A stretch of DNA of 32,117 bases from Chromera velia. Taxonomy: Eukaryota > Sar > Chromeraceae. The stretch lies in NCBI GenBank assembly GCA_018398765.1, contig JAHBMJ010000798.1, positions 1 to 32,117 on the forward strand, given 5' to 3'. This document shows, in pieces, positions 1-11,487 of this stretch. The notes under the pieces were generated by a model. It was given only the letters and a program-made list of their open reading frames with translations. It made no database searches and had not been told where the DNA came from. Every line of letters begins with the position of its first letter. Within the stretch, counting starts at the first letter, position 1. The translations under genes and the position numbers were made by a program.

Positions 1-69
1 CGGTTTGGGATAATTATTATTGCTATTATCTAAATAATGGCCTTATTACAATAATCATTATTGAGTTAA

Positions 70-1290
70 ATAGTGACCATGTTTGATTTGATTATATTTG
101 ATTTGATTTGATTTGAGCTTCAACCTCAAATATTTGATATTTGAGGTAAGATTTGAGGTTAACCTCTTAGGGTTCCTCACTGAGTCACTGACTTACTGTC
201 ACTCTGATCATTTTTCTCATGACAATAGTTATCAGAACATTTCTGATGTGTGTTTCAAAAATTTAAAAAAATATATATAAAATTATAACTTATCAGTTCC
301 GTAAAAAAAATATGCCTGTGTGGCAGTGTATATACACTAGTCACTGAGACTCACTCTAGTACTAATAGAGATTAAGAACGTAAAATTGATAGATTTGAAA
401 TTGCATATGACTTTTTGTTGATACGATAAAGTTAGAGCACGTACCAAAATTGAGGTGACAATCACTCAGCTTTATGGCACTTCCTTTTCCTCTTCTTCAT
501 GATCACTTTCTTTAATGTGAATCGAATCGATCGGTGGTGGGAGCTGCTGAGAGCTTTTTCTCTGGCTTTTCGGCTTTCCAGGAGTGGGTGCTCCTGGGCT
601 TCTATTCGGTTGCGAAGAGATGACAACGGGGTGAGACAGAGAACCGTGCACACGTTTGCTATTGCTGTTGGTGTTGGAACCGTCCTGTTTCTGAGCAGCT
701 AAGCATCCAGAGTTGGTAAGTTCGGCTACCTTCTGTGCCGCGCCAGGGCCGACAACAAGCCCCTTGTATTGAAGGTGAATATAGAGAGGTCGGTAGCCTT
801 CCTCACCCGGAGTGATGACTTTCTCAGGAGGGGGAAGTTTCCCCCCAGCCTTCCCAGCATTTACGTCTGTGGCCGCCTCCTTTGGTTTCAAATTGGTCCT
901 CCCGCCGGGCCCTGCAGGAGCGGCCCCCCCTCCAGCACTGTCAGCAGCCCCCCCGTTGCCTTTTCCCTTGCCTTTCTGGAACTGTTCCACACCGACAGGG
1001 AATGTGGTCGCAGCCTTTCGACGCTCGGGGTCAGGGGCATGCTGCAATCTCTCGTAGTTCACATTTTTCTGGAAGATTTAGGTTTTTTCATTCGAATCAG
1101 CATGCGTGACGGATCGGTACTTGCAAAAGTTTTTTCGGGACCTTCATATTTGAGGTTGAAAGTCATATTGATCAAATATTTGATCGTATTTGATAGGTCT
1201 TTAAACATTAGGTCCTCCCTGACTGGATATTTGATTTGAGCTTAAGCCCTACCTCAAATCAAATCAAATCAAATCAAACATGGTCACTAT
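70..1290. mobile_element. TIR element carrying a GC-rich exon-like ORF (Pack-type candidate)
   Basis: A perfect 24-bp inverted repeat bounds this segment: 70-93 begins ATAGTGACCATG and is the reverse complement of 1267-1290. Both arms run inward into (TTTGA)n pentanucleotide repeats and further short palindromes, such as GATCAAATATTTGATC near 1170. TGAGTTA occurs just outside both ends (62-68 and 1294-1300), so it may be a 7-bp target duplication, although it sits a few bases away from the arms. No transposase is visible, so the element would be non-autonomous. The terminal parts are AT-rich but the middle (about 470-1065) is GC-rich and open on the minus strand, as expected if a host gene fragment was captured. 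The family is not recognised. Confidence 0.6.
472..1068 (-). pseudogene. Exon-like ORF inside the TIR element, low-complexity protein fragment
   Basis: This is an open frame of 198 codons plus stop with no ATG at its start: the first usable initiator is a GTG at 1062, not credible in a eukaryotic nucleus. Just upstream on the same strand is an acceptor-like CTAAATCTTCCAG ending at 1069, so the ORF looks like an exon that begins at 1068. The product is rich in Gly, Ala, Pro and Lys in its first half, has a short ordered-looking segment (YRPLYIHLQYKGLVVGPG) in the middle, and ends in an acidic EEEEKEVP tail. No domain was recognised. No upstream exon is visible inside the element, so it is probably a captured fragment. 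It could instead be the last exon of a gene whose 5' part lies outside the element. Confidence 0.35.
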
Positions 1291-3444
1291 CAATGAGTTA
1301 TCTCGGTGATGTGGCAGTAGTAGTAAGTTATCCACAGTGGGCGTATGGATCTGGGCCCCATCGGGCCCCATATAGTCTGGGCCTTGTCATTCTATATTAA
1401 ACGGAGCACTAGACGGAGCATTATCTCAGAGTTTATCAGAGAGTTTATATATATGTATCAAACTAACGTTCTGCTGACTGACTGGCTTGATCACTGACAG
1501 CTACTATCTAAGCATAGAAGAAGAACGTTTTTTAGGCCCCGGGCCCGCTGCATGACGGATACGTCAATCTTCCAGTCATTTATCTACTATCCGTGTACCT
1601 TAGCCTATACCTGCATGTATTGAGAGCACTTTTCTTCATGTCTAACAGCACACGTCTCATTGAGAATTAAAATAATTGGCAATTGGGAAGTGTCAGTCCC
1701 TAGGTCAGTCCGGACCTTAAGTGTAAACCTTCTTTCTAGACCAACAATCGATCTCTCACTGAGACTCACTCAAACTTGAAACTGTCAGCTCCACCATTTC
1801 TGTGCATGAAAGTGAACCTCGGCCCCCGCACGCAGTGTTCTCACTGTTCTACACGCACGCTGGAACCCTTTCGCACACCGGCCTCGCGGCGTCCAGCTAT
1901 GTCAGACGCATACCCCAGAGGAAAGCTCTTAACCCCCCAAAGCCACTGGCAGCTCTTTGAACGCAGAGCTCTTACGTCAAACTGCCTTCCTGTGCAGCTC
2001 TCAATCTTTTTCCGACTTGGACAGCTTGACAAAAATCATGAATCAATGCAAAGATGCTACATGCATGCACCCATTCAGCCCATATCGCTGGATGAGCAAT
2101 GCAAGTGCTCATATCGCTGCATTAGCAATACAAGCGTATGATGACCACCCACCTCTATGACCCCTCGAACAACCCCCCCCCTGATCATGATTGATTGATT
2201 GCATGACCCGACTCTGCCGACAATGCATGCCAATCATTCGTCGTCCTCGTACCTGCATACAGTAGAGAGACCCATGCATGCAGTCAGAGAGACAAATAAT
2301 TCCTGTCATTGTGTGCCGACTCCCATGCCGACACATCACACCCAAGCTTCATGCATCCACCCTTAAAAAGATGTCGTTAGCCGGAAAACGATTACTTGCA
2401 TTCATGCTGATGTTTCTCTTGGCGATTTGAAAAGGACACAGGGTTGAATCAAATTGTGCGCATTCACTGCTGATCGGCTCACTGCGCCTGACTAACTTGA
2501 ACGCCTGACTGAGTCCATAAATGAGCAGAGGACCATCAGAATAGCGCATTTTATTTTGTAAACACTTGGCGAAGTGGCATGCATGTGAAATGTGGTGTGA
2601 GTGTGAGATGGTATGATTGGGCGTCGGAGACTGGACGGTGTCCTCAAAGGGTTGGTTGGCTTTTCGCTTTTGGGGGTTTGCCTTTGGGGGGTGGGGGGGG
2701 TTGGGTATTGGGGTTTTGGGGCTTCGTCAGTAGCCTCCCTCCAGTAGCTTCAAAAGAAGAAATTCCCTCCAGGAATCCTGCGTGCGTACAGACAACAGAT
2801 GCAGACAAGAGTTGCATGCATCCGGAACTCTCAAACAGGAATTGGAGTCACAACTTAGAATTGGAGCTTGCACCTTGTCCGTGCAGAGAATCGCGCACGC
2901 AAAATCAGGGACACAAGTGAGCCACGAATCGTCAATCAAACTGCGAAAAGAACAGCAGAGCCATCAGGACATAAGATGGCATCTTGTTTCTCTCCAAAAA
3001 AGGTACCAGAAAAAAGACGAATAGGACTTTTCAGACAGAGGCGAAGTACAGTGCAGACAGATGTCTTGTTGAATCGTTAAAACACCTGCATGCTCCAACT
3101 CATCTGTATTTCTTCCCACCTTTAGACAGTGTGAAGAAGAAAAGACGCAGATCCTACCCCCTCAAGTCCATTCGTGATCAACGCGGCTTTGGTCCTCCGT
3201 CTCCGCGTTGATCAACCAACCGGCCCGTCGAGTGGGAGTGAAAGTGTTGCAAGCAACCAAGCATACACGCAAGATAATTGACAAGCAGTGCACATGCACT
3301 GTATATGAAGAAAGATCATGCAGCAGCAGGAGATGATCGAAGGGGTAAACAAAACAGAAAGAAAAGTCGTGTACGACTGCAAAAATGAAATTAAATGAGT
3401 GGACATACCGCTAAGACATGAACAATCCCAAGAAAACAAGTCTT
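1291..3444. other. No convincing gene; short motifs only
   Basis: Open frames here are short, lack paired splice sites and show no domain. The stretch contains a tandem GGGCCCCATCGGGCCCCAT near 1355-1373, TGCATGCA octamers at 2062, 2275 and 2813, a G-run cluster at 2672-2721, and a 16-bp direct repeat (TCACTGAGACTCACTC at 1756-1771, also at 341-356). It lies downstream of the minus-strand gene ending at 3445 and may include its 3' UTR. Confidence 0.5.
2672..2721 (+). other. G-quadruplex-capable G-run cluster
   Basis: On the plus strand six runs of three or more G (runs of 5, 6, 8, 3, 4 and 4) are separated by loops of 1 to 8 bases. This meets the usual G3+N1-7 quadruplex pattern for at least four runs. 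No gene overlaps it. Confidence 0.55.
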
Positions 3445-4238
3445 TCATGCGGAGTAGTTTTTGTGCATCCTTTGTCTGAAAGTCTGTCCTACTGAATTGA
3501 TTCTGATCAAATACTTCCAGTCTCCATCATCAAAAGCGCGCCGACCTTCTTCCTTTTGCTTGAGGCCCACGAGAAAGTTTGAAAAAAAAAACCTGACAGA
3601 ACAACCCTAGATTTCATGACGATGTGCCCATACAGAAATAAATGCAGTATCGCAAAAAGTTAAGAAAAAAAGAGAGAGAGAGAGACAGAGAGAGAGAGAC
3701 AGAGAGACAGAGAGACGGAGACAGAGAGACAGAGACAGAGAGACGGGGATCAGAGGAGGGGAGAAGGAAGGGAAGAACGGAGAAGAGGGGGTGGAAGGGA
3801 AGGGAAGGACAAAGAAAAAGGAAGGAAGGTCCCCTTCCACCGCCCGACTCTCTCTCTTGTGTCTGAGTTGCAAGCCTGCCTTCCCCTGTTCAACCATCAT
3901 TTTCACCTCCATCGGATCCGAGTTGGTTTCGCCACATGACAGTGGAGAAGGCACCAAGCTCAAACAAAGAGAGAGACGAACACGCACATGCACGGCTCAC
4001 CTTGCACGCACGCTGAGTACCACGATGGAGGGAGACATTCCTTCAAGGAGTGGGTGCATGGGTGATCCTCCATGGGCCTCAGCAGCAGCAGCAGCAGCAG
4101 TGCGTTCTATCCCCCTTCCTGACGCGTCTTCAGACGTTGCAGTTCCATCCCCCCTTTCCTCACGCGTCTTCAAATGTTGTTCACCGATTCTTTCCTCAAG
4201 GAATCGAGGGGAGGAGGCGGTGACCGTGACGGGTGTCT

Positions 4239-4282
<44 letters not shown>

Positions 4283-7200
4283 GTGCGTGTGTGCTTGTGT
4301 GTGAGTGCCCAACGCCAAGTGCTACAGTATCTATTAATTTTTTGCGCTTTATCATCATTTGGTCCGGTCCCTACAGCCTCTGCTATACCCGTACCACATA
4401 TGAATTCCGACCTGCACCCCCAGTGGATATGCAGGACGGCTCAACTTCTCTGTCTGTCTCTACGCCTGTCTCTATGTCTGCCTGTGTCTGTCTGTGTCTG
4501 TCTCTATCTCTCTATCCCTGCCTGTGTCTGTCTCAATGTCTGTCTCTGTGTGTCTCAATTCCTGCCTAGTCCTGTCTACCCCACCCGCAGCCACTGTACC
4601 ACCCGGCCATCCAGCCTCCCGGATTCCAAACATGGACTGACGTCAAAAAATTCCCTGCCCATTTTGGGCCTTTAACGGCACCCTCTCGGGCCGGCCTCAG
4701 GTCCTGCAGAAACCATCACATGCAGAGACAGGAAGGGAGGGTCTTCACGGACAGAGGCGAGAGGGGCAACTAGATGCAGACAGCAATAGAAATCCTGGAG
4801 GGTCACTGTGGGAGAGTCGCACTTGCTTGTCGCCACAACCAATTGACCGATCGAAGGAGACACCGCAAAGCTCGTGTCATTGACGGAAAAAAAGGCACGA
4901 ATGCTCTTTTCATTTCGTCATGTTCCAGTCAATGCATAATTTATTGCCCGTCATCAACGCGAAGCAAACTCAAGATAACAAATTACCATTCTCTGAGTCG
5001 AAGTCCGAACCTCAGTTTTCCACTGCAACCGATTCCATTCTTCGTTCCTCAAACGGCCAGAATTAATTGGCTCCCATGCAGACTGACCTCTCCTTCCTCT
5101 TCTCCGCTTTCCTCTCCTCTTCCGGTGCCACTCCTGGCCTCCTCTGCCTCCTCCTCCTTCTCTTCCTCTGCCGCCTCCTCCTTCTCTTCCTCTGCCGCCT
5201 CCTCCTTCTCTTCCGCTTCCTCCTCCTCCTTCTCTTCCTCTGCCTCCTCCTCACGTTCTCCCTCCTCCGCTGCCCTCGCCTGCATGCATGCATGCATGAA
5301 CGTTTGTGAACGTAGTGAGTGAGTCGGCCAGCCAGCCAGTCAATCAGCCAGCTCGTCAGTCAGTCAGTCAGTCAGTCAGCCACTCGATCTGTTTGTCATT
5401 CACTCACTCCGCCTTGCAAGCAATCGGTCGGTTCGGCTCTCTGACCGTCCGTATGTCTCTGTCTCCGAGTCAGTTCATTTAGCTGTGGGTGTCATCAGGG
5501 ACACGAACAGACGATAACAGAACTGTGGCACAACATCAGGCAGAAAAGGAATTCTCTACGGATGGCAGCACGTTTAGCAGCCAGGCATTCATTCAGAGAA
5601 GGTCTCTTGAGCATTCAGGGGAAGACATGTGAAGAACCACGACAGGGGCAGAAGGTGCTTGAAACAGAAGACGGCCAGCAGAGGGTGATCATACAGAAAG
5701 AATTCAGGGAACAAAGAATCAATCCACAAAGGGACGTTTGTTCGTCCGTTCGTTCGTCTGCACGTACAGAGCGAAAGTACAAACCATGCGTAAAAACATG
5801 ATCCGGACACTGCTGCATCACTGACCTGTGCAGCCTCCCTCTCCGCCGTGCGGATCATTTCCTTCACCTGGGAGTTGGGCTCGGAGACGTCGGACTCATC
5901 CTCTCCCTCTTCGTCTGCTGTCTCTCGATAGGTGACAGGTGAGGAAAGAGGCAAGACCGGGGGGGGAAAGGGGCCAGGAGGGAACGTCTGCTGGTAGGGA
6001 GACCAGAAGGAGAAGGGAGCGTGGGAGCCTGCTCGGGGGCGCATGGGGGGGGCACCGGGGGCTGCTGCTGCTGCTGGTGCTGCTGCTGCCCCGCCCCTGT
6101 ACGAGTAAGTAGACATCATGCGGCCTGCATGGGGCCTGTCTCCCCAGGGCCCCGGCATTGGAAAGTGCCCCGGCTCGGGTCTGTGAGGGTCTCTTCTCTG
6201 GGTCTGTCTTTCGTCTGGTGGAGGAGAGAGTCCGTCTCCCTGCCGATCTGCTCTTTTCTGTGACTGTGCGCCTCCTCTCTGGTGCTGGCCTTCCTCCCAA
6301 GGGGGCTGCTGGGATCCGGGGGGGTAGGCTCTGTACCCGGGGGGGGGCGGGGGGGAGTACATGTTTGAATGGGGAGGACGGTAGGAGTATGCCCAGTGAA
6401 GGAACCGGGGGCGGAACATCGGGTTGGGGGCGGCGCCTCTTCCTCCTGCTGTGTTGTTGTTGTTTGTGTATCCGTCTCTGTGCCCTTGCTGTTGCTGGTA
6501 GGGGTTGTCGTTTGAGGTAGATGTTGGGGGGTGGTAGGGGAGCTGGTTGTAGGGTGGGTAGCGGTGGGCCGGGGGGCAGTAGGAGGGGCCGAAGCCTCGG
6601 TGTGTATGCATGGGGTGGTCTCTGAAATAACCCGGGGGGGTAACCCGGGGACTGGGATGGTAGTGGGAGTAGTCGTCCCCCATATTCTCCCAATCTCCCT
6701 CCCCCCCCTCATCTGCAGCGTCCATCCATCCTGCCGGGTCCATGACATTGTCAGCAGCGTCAGACTGAGACCCCTCGGCAGCCTCCTGCTCCTCGAGATC
6801 CTCCCCTTCGTCGTCCTCCTCCTCCTCTTCCATCACAGAGGCCTCTCGGGGCTTGGCGGAAGACATGCGTCCCCTCCGCCCCCAGCCTCCTCTCCCGCGT
6901 CTCCTCCCCCGACCACCAAGGCCCTTCCCTCCTCGGCCTCGTGTCGCCACTTTGGGCATTCGGGTAGTCGAGACTGCAGCCAGAGCGAGGGAATCAATTG
7001 CTCCTCGGCCTCTTCGGCCTCTCGCCACTCGTCGCTGCGTTGGGTAGGCAGACGCGGCAGCTGCCGCAGACGACGCAGCAGCAGCTGCATCCTCTCCAGG
7101 CTGCTGATCATCGGCAGGGATTACTGTCCTGGTGAAGGCGAACCCTCTGGTTTCGTTTGTTGCACGGTTCAACCCTACTTCGTACTTCAATGCTCTGCTG

Positions 7201-7443
7201 ATTGTTCCTGGGTTGATGCCGAGGGCCTCGCCGCATCGGCGCAGAGAGGTGAAGTTTTGGGTGTGACCTGTTGCCAACTCCTTTGTTGTGACCATGATCG
7301 TCATCGGTGCGGCGTGTTTGTTGAGGAAGGGATCTCTGATGGATGAGGAGGCACTCTTGAGGCTCTTCTTGCGTTGGGCTGAGGGGGCCAGGAGGTCTGT
7401 GGCGGTCTTGCGGTATCCAGTGCGGGATGTTCTCACACCAGCG

Positions 7444-7481
<38 letters not shown>

Positions 7482-8716
7482 CTTTTGTGTGTGTGTCTTT
7501 CTAGTTTTTCCCTTGGAAAGAACTTCCTCGGGGAATTCACGAAGGGAGGCATCGGATTTTAGGGCGTTGGGCGGGGGTCTGCCCCTCTTCCGCTTCTTTT
7601 CTCGCTTGGCCTTGCGCCGCCTGCTCTGTGCGAAGAACTCGGCATCCGAGTTGTCCTCTTCCATCTCCTCCATATCCCCCACCTGATCCCTCTACCCCCT
7701 CCCTTGACGAATACTTCCGTCCCCCGCATGACGCGTGGATGGGAATACCTTCACCTTTCCAGACTTGAGGTGAGTGACCTGGACTGCCTGCGGTTTGTGG
7801 ATGCCATTGTTGACCCGGCGAGTTGCCAGGATGTTCAAATCGTGTGAAAACCCGCAGTCACGACGTGTGCACTTTCCGCGTCGGAAAATCTCACACAGCT
7901 CTACTGAGTCAGCTTCGGCGGGTTTCTTCATCCCTCTTAGGACCTCAGCGCCCGCACCCCCTCCCCCCTCGGTGCTGTCCCGCTCAATGGACAGACCCAG
8001 ACCGGTCGCCACGAAAGAGGAAGCCAGAGGGGCATCTGCAGAGAGGAACAGAACAGCAGCGGGAGAGGCAAGGAGGAATGTGTGTGGGGGGGCAGTTTGA
8101 AGTAATGAGAAGCCAAGACGGTACACACATGTGCCTTTTGGGACCGGTCAATGAATCCCGGCACTACCCGCACTTCAGGGAATCCGTTCGCAGAAATGAA
8201 ATGAGAAGGGTACGTCAAGACAGGCACGACGTAAACGCCTTTCGACCCTCTGTCTGGCTCTAGACCTGCATGTATCGATGTATTCATCTGTCACTGTTGT
8301 TGCACACCTTCAGAGTTGTCGGATGGTTTCGGTAAGATGCGATTGCGGATTCGGTTCTGCTTGTCCTCCTGCTGCAGCTCCCTGCCCATTCCTCCCGCAA
8401 TACCTCCTCCACGACGCACTCTTCCTCCATTCATTATTGCATAGTTTCTAGGAACCCCTCCTCGTTCTGAACGGCGAATGATTGCGGCACACTCTTCAGG
8501 TTGAGGAGGCATCACTCCAGCTTCGAGGTCATCGGGGTCTGGCGCGGCATCAGGGGGATCGATGGGCTGCAAGAAACAGGCACATGGCAATTTGGTGGGA
8601 AGCAAAGAAGCACTGACGATAAACAGATTGATCAAGTGTTGCGCACGAACCTTTTCTGCTACTGGCTGATCTGGTAAGCCAAAACCTTCCACTTTGTCAC
8701 CCCCATTCTCGCTCAT
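3445..8716 (-). CDS. CCCH zinc-finger / NUMOD1-like HTH protein, 8 exons, ~1,042 aa
   Basis: Exons on the minus strand, all phase-compatible: 8651-8716, 8308-8566, 7749-8035, 5826-7682, 5088-5279, 4001-4236, 3841-3958 (or 3907-3958) and 3445-3558. The start is ATG at 8716. A CCCH finger (Cys156, Cys164, Cys169, His173; CX7CX4CX3H) spans exon 3. Exon 4 holds an AT-hook-like KRKRGRPPP, a poly-Ala run, and at about residues 335-390 a NUMOD1/IENR1-like helix-turn-helix (core FTSLRRCGEALGINPGTISR). Arg/Gly-rich, acidic and Pro/Tyr/Gln-rich prion-like segments follow. Exon 5 is a Glu/Lys coiled coil. The C-terminus ends KNYSA. CCCH fingers usually bind RNA and NUMOD1 modules bind DNA, so a nuclear nucleic-acid-binding or regulatory role is inferred. 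Exons 1-4 and 6 are well supported. Exon 5 has a weak acceptor, and the exon 7 donor is ambiguous. Confidence 0.82.
3559..3840 (-). repeat. Purine (GA)n tract; pyrimidine-rich intron of the CCCH gene
   Basis: On the plus strand 3668-3800 is almost wholly A/G (GAGA, GGAAG), so in the sense of the minus-strand gene it is a ~130-nt C/U tract. It lies between exon 7 and the last exon. Confidence 0.7.
4240..4560. repeat. (TG)n and degenerate (TCTG)n microsatellites
   Basis: A (TG)n run with a few substitutions lies at 4240-4300, and clustered CTGTCTG/TCTCTG units at 4440-4560. Both fall in the intron between exons 5 and 6 of the CCCH gene. In the gene's sense the (CA)n copy directly abuts the acceptor at 4237. 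Confidence 0.75.
5322..5410 (+). repeat. (CAGT)n / (CAGC)n tetranucleotide repeat
   Basis: Tandem CAGC/CAGT units (CAGCCAGCCAGT, then six GTCA units) lie in an intron of the CCCH gene, close to a run of overlapping TGCATGCA sites at 5281-5296. Confidence 0.7.
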
Positions 8717-9363
8717 CGCTTTGTCAACCAGGATTTTGTGAGGTTATGCCCGTTTTCCCTCGAGTTTGTCAGAAACAACAACGACGCACAACAACACCGA
8801 TACGGACTTCGGATGTTGTTTACAAAGAAGGCCCACGCAGAGCACTCGTGTTCCTTTTGACTGAAATTGGGGGAAAATCAACAAATGAAGACACAAAAGA
8901 AGTGCATTACCAAATCACCAACTGATCTTATCGATTTCCGCCTCTGCAACTGAGAGGGAAACTGTTTGCAACGCTTCTACCAATTACCAAGGTGATCGGA
9001 TAGGGTACGTTGGAATTAACCCCTGCATGCCCAATATACATCTAGCTGCAATCATGGGCCGGCCCGCGCGGGGTCCGACCCGCGTCTGCCAACACGCGGA
9101 CAGACGTGTACGCCGCGGGACCGTGCATGAGCCGCGTGCTGCGCCGCCATGCATGCGCCGCCGCGCGAGATTGAATTGACAGACTAAAACTGATACAGAC
9201 TGGGATAGACTGAGCACATCTGGGCACGTGCTTTCGAAGAAAGGATCATCAATCCTCAACCGCCACAAAATTTTTGACAAGGCTGGAAGTGCTGCGCTAG
9301 ATCGATTGTCCGAATTACAGTGTTTGAAAGTGGATTAGCAGACGTTGGCAGCTAGTCGCGTTG
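8717..9363. promoter_or_regulatory. Divergent intergenic region between CCCH gene and ankyrin-like gene
   Basis: This 647-bp gap separates two start codons facing away from each other (ATG at 8716 minus, ATG at 9364 plus), so it should hold both promoters. No TATA box stands out. The segment 9055-9175 is far richer in CpG than its surroundings and contains overlapping palindromes (GGGCCGGCCC; a GCGGGGTC/GACCCGCG arm pair) plus a TGCATGC. The promoter role is inferred from position. Confidence 0.5.
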
Positions 9364-10565
9364 ATGGACGAGATGTTGGAGTCTCTGGTGGACGGAACTC
9401 CCTTCCTGTCCCGAGTCTTGCTCTTCCATGGCGACAGCGTCCTTTACAGATTGGTCAACAAACAGTTCTATGAAGTCGCCGTCAGGATTTTTGGAAAGGC
9501 AGGCGTAACTCGATTATCGAGCCTCGTTTGTGTCGCGTCTGTGAGGACCCTGTCGTGGATTTTGAATTTTGGAGACGGCAAAGTTCCTCCAGTCTCTTTC
9601 GAGCGTCTTCTTTTTTTCGTTGGGTTTCATGGGAGAAGAGACCTTTGTCGGCGACTTGAGGGGGTGAAATTCTTTCGTTATCCTTCTTTTAGTGAGAATG
9701 GGTGCTCCTTGAATAGAAAACAAGCCTCGTGCCCCTCTTCTGAGGACGTTCGGTCTTCTTTCGGGTGGCTGTCACTTCTGAAGGGTGCTGTCGAGGGGGG
9801 AGGTCTGGACGATTTCCGCTGGTTCTTTCAAAAGACAGACACGGTGAGCAGGAACTTCATCCTCACCAGCTGTGGACAGGGGACGGAGGACCTCGGTGAC
9901 CAGGCGAAAAGAGGAAGAGGGGAAGAAGAAGAGGAGACGTTGCAACCTCCCCCCAAGGTGATCGAATTGATGTACCTGGCCATGAAGACAGGGAATACGC
10001 AGGTCCTCAGGTCCGTCTGTTAGTCTATCTGGCTGTCAGACTCCGGGTGCTTCCCTTGCTTTCTTGTTTTGTGACGATGGTCCGTCTGGGCGTCAGTAAA
10101 CAAGACAAACAGAAGATAGAAAGAAAACTGTCTGCGCGTGTCCTCCCTGCTACCTTCTTGTCTCCTTCATTGCCTGCCGGGGGTACCGCATCGTGGCGGC
10201 TTTCAGTTGATGCAAATTTGACCTGGTTGCCTGCTTCCCCCCCTGCCGACTCCTCTCTCTTTCTGTCTGCCGACCTGCTTGGTGGTTTGTTCGTCCTTGT
10301 GAATGTCTGTCGGCAACCCGCCACCCCCAGTCTAAAGACCACTCGACGATGCGTGTTCCCTTTTGTGTCTGTTTGGAGTGCTGTAAATTCTACAATGCAT
10401 AAGTGTGTTTGGAGTGCTGTAGTTGCGTGTGGTTTGGGTGCTCGAGTTAGTAGGAGGTGTAGACGCGCGCGCTTCAATCTCCACTTTTTGGCCCTCTTGC
10501 CCAGATTGTTTAAGTGGCCGTGTTCTTTCTTTCTTTCTTTCTTTCTTTCTTTTTTTTTTTTTCCT

Positions 10566-10613
<48 letters not shown>

Positions 10614-10663
10614 TTCTTTCTTTTCTTTCTTTCTTTTTCGTTCTTTCTTTCTTTCTTTCTTTT

Positions 10664-10698
<35 letters not shown>

Positions 10699-10722
10699 CT
10701 CTTTCTTTCTTTCTTTTTCTTC

Positions 10723-10753
<31 letters not shown>

Positions 10754-10755
10754 TT

Positions 10756-10794
<39 letters not shown>

Positions 10795-10875
10795 CTCTTT
10801 CTTTCTTTCTTTTTCTTCCTTCCTTTCTTTCTTTCTTTCTTTCTTTCTTTCTCTTTCTTTCTTTTTCTTTCTTTT

Positions 10876-10907
<32 letters not shown>

Positions 10908-11297
10908 TTTCTTTCTTTCTTTCTTTCTTTCTTCCTTTCTTCCTTTCTTTCTTTTTCTTTCTTTTCTTTCTTTTCTTTCTTTCTTTCTTTTCTTTCTTTC
11001 TTTCTTTCTTCCTTCCTTCCATTCTTTCTTCCTTCCTTCCATTCTTTCTTCCTTTCTTTCCTTGCTTTCTTTCTTTCTTTCTTTCTTTTCTTTCTTTCTT
11101 TCTTTTTTTCCTTCTTTCTTTCTTTCTTTCTTTTTTTCTTTTCTTTCTTTCTTTCTTTCTTTCTTCCTTCCTTCCTTCCTTCCTTCCTTTCTTTCTTTCT
11201 TTCTTTTCTTTCTTTCTTTCTTTCTTTCTTTTTCTTTCTTCCTTTCTTTCTTTCTTCCTTCCTTTCTTTCTTTCTTTCTTTCTTTTTTTTCCTTCTC

Positions 11298-11332
<35 letters not shown>

Positions 11333-11447
11333 GTCTTTCTTTCTTTGTTTCTTTCTTTTTCTTTCTTTCTCTTTCTTTCTTTTTCTTTCTTTCTTTCTTT
11401 CTTTCTTTCTTTTTCTTTCTTTCTTTCTTTCTTTGTTTCTTTCTTTT

Positions 11448-11487
<40 letters not shown>

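Noticed and set aside
3791-4675. 294-codon plus-strand frame with Val/Cys repeats
   Set aside because: Runs through (TG)n and (TCTG)n microsatellites and overlaps minus-strand exons that have good splice sites.
5063-5293. Arg-rich minus-strand frame over the CTCCTC region
   Set aside because: The neighbouring Glu/Lys frame is in phase with the CCCH gene on both sides; the Arg frame is its shadow.
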